64,000 bases of DNA, taken from contig NZ_JMCC02000042.1 in assembly GCF_000737335.2 (NCBI RefSeq), forward strand, positions 3,246-67,245, read 5' to 3'. A program made the position numbers and the translations under genes. Within the stretch, counting starts at the first letter, position 1. Every line of letters begins with the position of its first letter. The notes under the pieces are model-generated. The model saw nothing but the letters and a program-made list of their open reading frames with translations, did not search any database and had not been told where the DNA came from. This document shows positions 63,770 to 64,000 of this stretch, one piece after another. This stretch comes from Enhygromyxa salina (GTDB lineage Bacteria > Myxococcota_A > Polyangia > Nannocystales > Nannocystaceae).

Positions 63770-64000
63770 CGCCGGCCAAGTGGGCCGCCCACGGTCACGC
63801 AAGAAACCCTGCAACACAGCCGCCCGCGGGCCGACATCCTGGCGTGGCCCTTTCCTCCGCCCAGAAACAAGCCAGCGCTGACCGCCGTGTAGCGAACCGG
63901 GCCCGCGCCGAGACGCGGCCCCACGCGCGGGTCCGCGCTCGGCCGATTCTGCCCAACTGTCGCTACAAGGTCACCAGGCGGTGTCTCGAGCGTCGCCTGT
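63770..64000. other. Right-end stretch without a confident gene, with 25-bp repeat copy 2
   Basis: No supportable gene is seen. It holds copy 2 of the dispersed 25-bp repeat at 63896-63920 (one mismatch with 62874-62898). A gene crossing the right edge cannot be excluded, because the frame would be truncated. Confidence 0.4.

Overview
The window is high-GC DNA, densely packed with genes on both strands. It looks like a myxobacterial chromosome, most likely from the Nannocystis/Plesiocystis/Enhygromyxa branch. The signs are lipoproteins with long Gly-Asp tracts after the lipobox, Cys-rich CGDGxxxxxExCDDGN repeats, MYXO-CTERM-like C-terminal tails, eukaryote-like Ser/Thr kinases, frequent GTG starts and many predicted lipoproteins. 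The lineage is inferred from protein character. No rRNA is present and no database search was run.

Layout. 0.3-8 kb: a PAS-STAS regulator, a Cys-repeat lipoprotein, an ArsH-type flavoprotein and a very large FecR/VIT/vWA lipoprotein. 8-9.9 kb: two near-identical receiver-XRE regulators separated by a 112-bp tandem repeat, then tRNA-Pro(CGG). 10-13.3 kb: a kinase with a C-terminal FHA domain, a HAD phosphatase and alanine dehydrogenase. 13.4-21.3 kb: a DUF692 (MNIO) oxygenase with its partner protein and a lipoprotein, a divergent radical SAM protein, a TPR protein, a transglutaminase-like protein and a COG2509 FAD dehydrogenase. 21.3-26 kb: a Gly-Asp lipoprotein and an overlapping four-gene signalling operon (membrane kinase, membrane protein, lipoprotein, LuxR-type regulator). 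26.3-34.4 kb: a LysM/peptidoglycan-binding protein followed by a 1577-residue metzincin-like metalloprotease, a lipoprotein adenosine deaminase and a beta-propeller lipoprotein. 35-38.7 kb: two DUF2330 paralogues. 39-47.1 kb: an RND efflux adaptor with two RND permeases. 47.3-52.8 kb: a thioredoxin-fold lipoprotein and a TonB-dependent receptor operon. 52.9-55.4 kb: a PEP-synthase-like ATP-grasp lipoprotein with two small genes. 55.9-60.7 kb: a tightly overlapping GrpE-like/DnaK-like/Lys-rich/J-like operon. 60.9-64 kb: small, poorly characterised genes, dispersed short repeats and non-coding DNA, with a less typical composition.

Most of the window is envelope biology (surface lipoproteins, efflux, outer-membrane uptake) and signalling. 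The stretches most worth a second look are the MNIO/radical SAM neighbourhood, the LysM-metalloprotease pair, the extracytoplasmic ATP-grasp lipoprotein, the divergent chaperone operon, the duplicated receiver-XRE genes with their repeats, and the two-gene module near the right end whose ribosome-binding site and start codon are duplicated.
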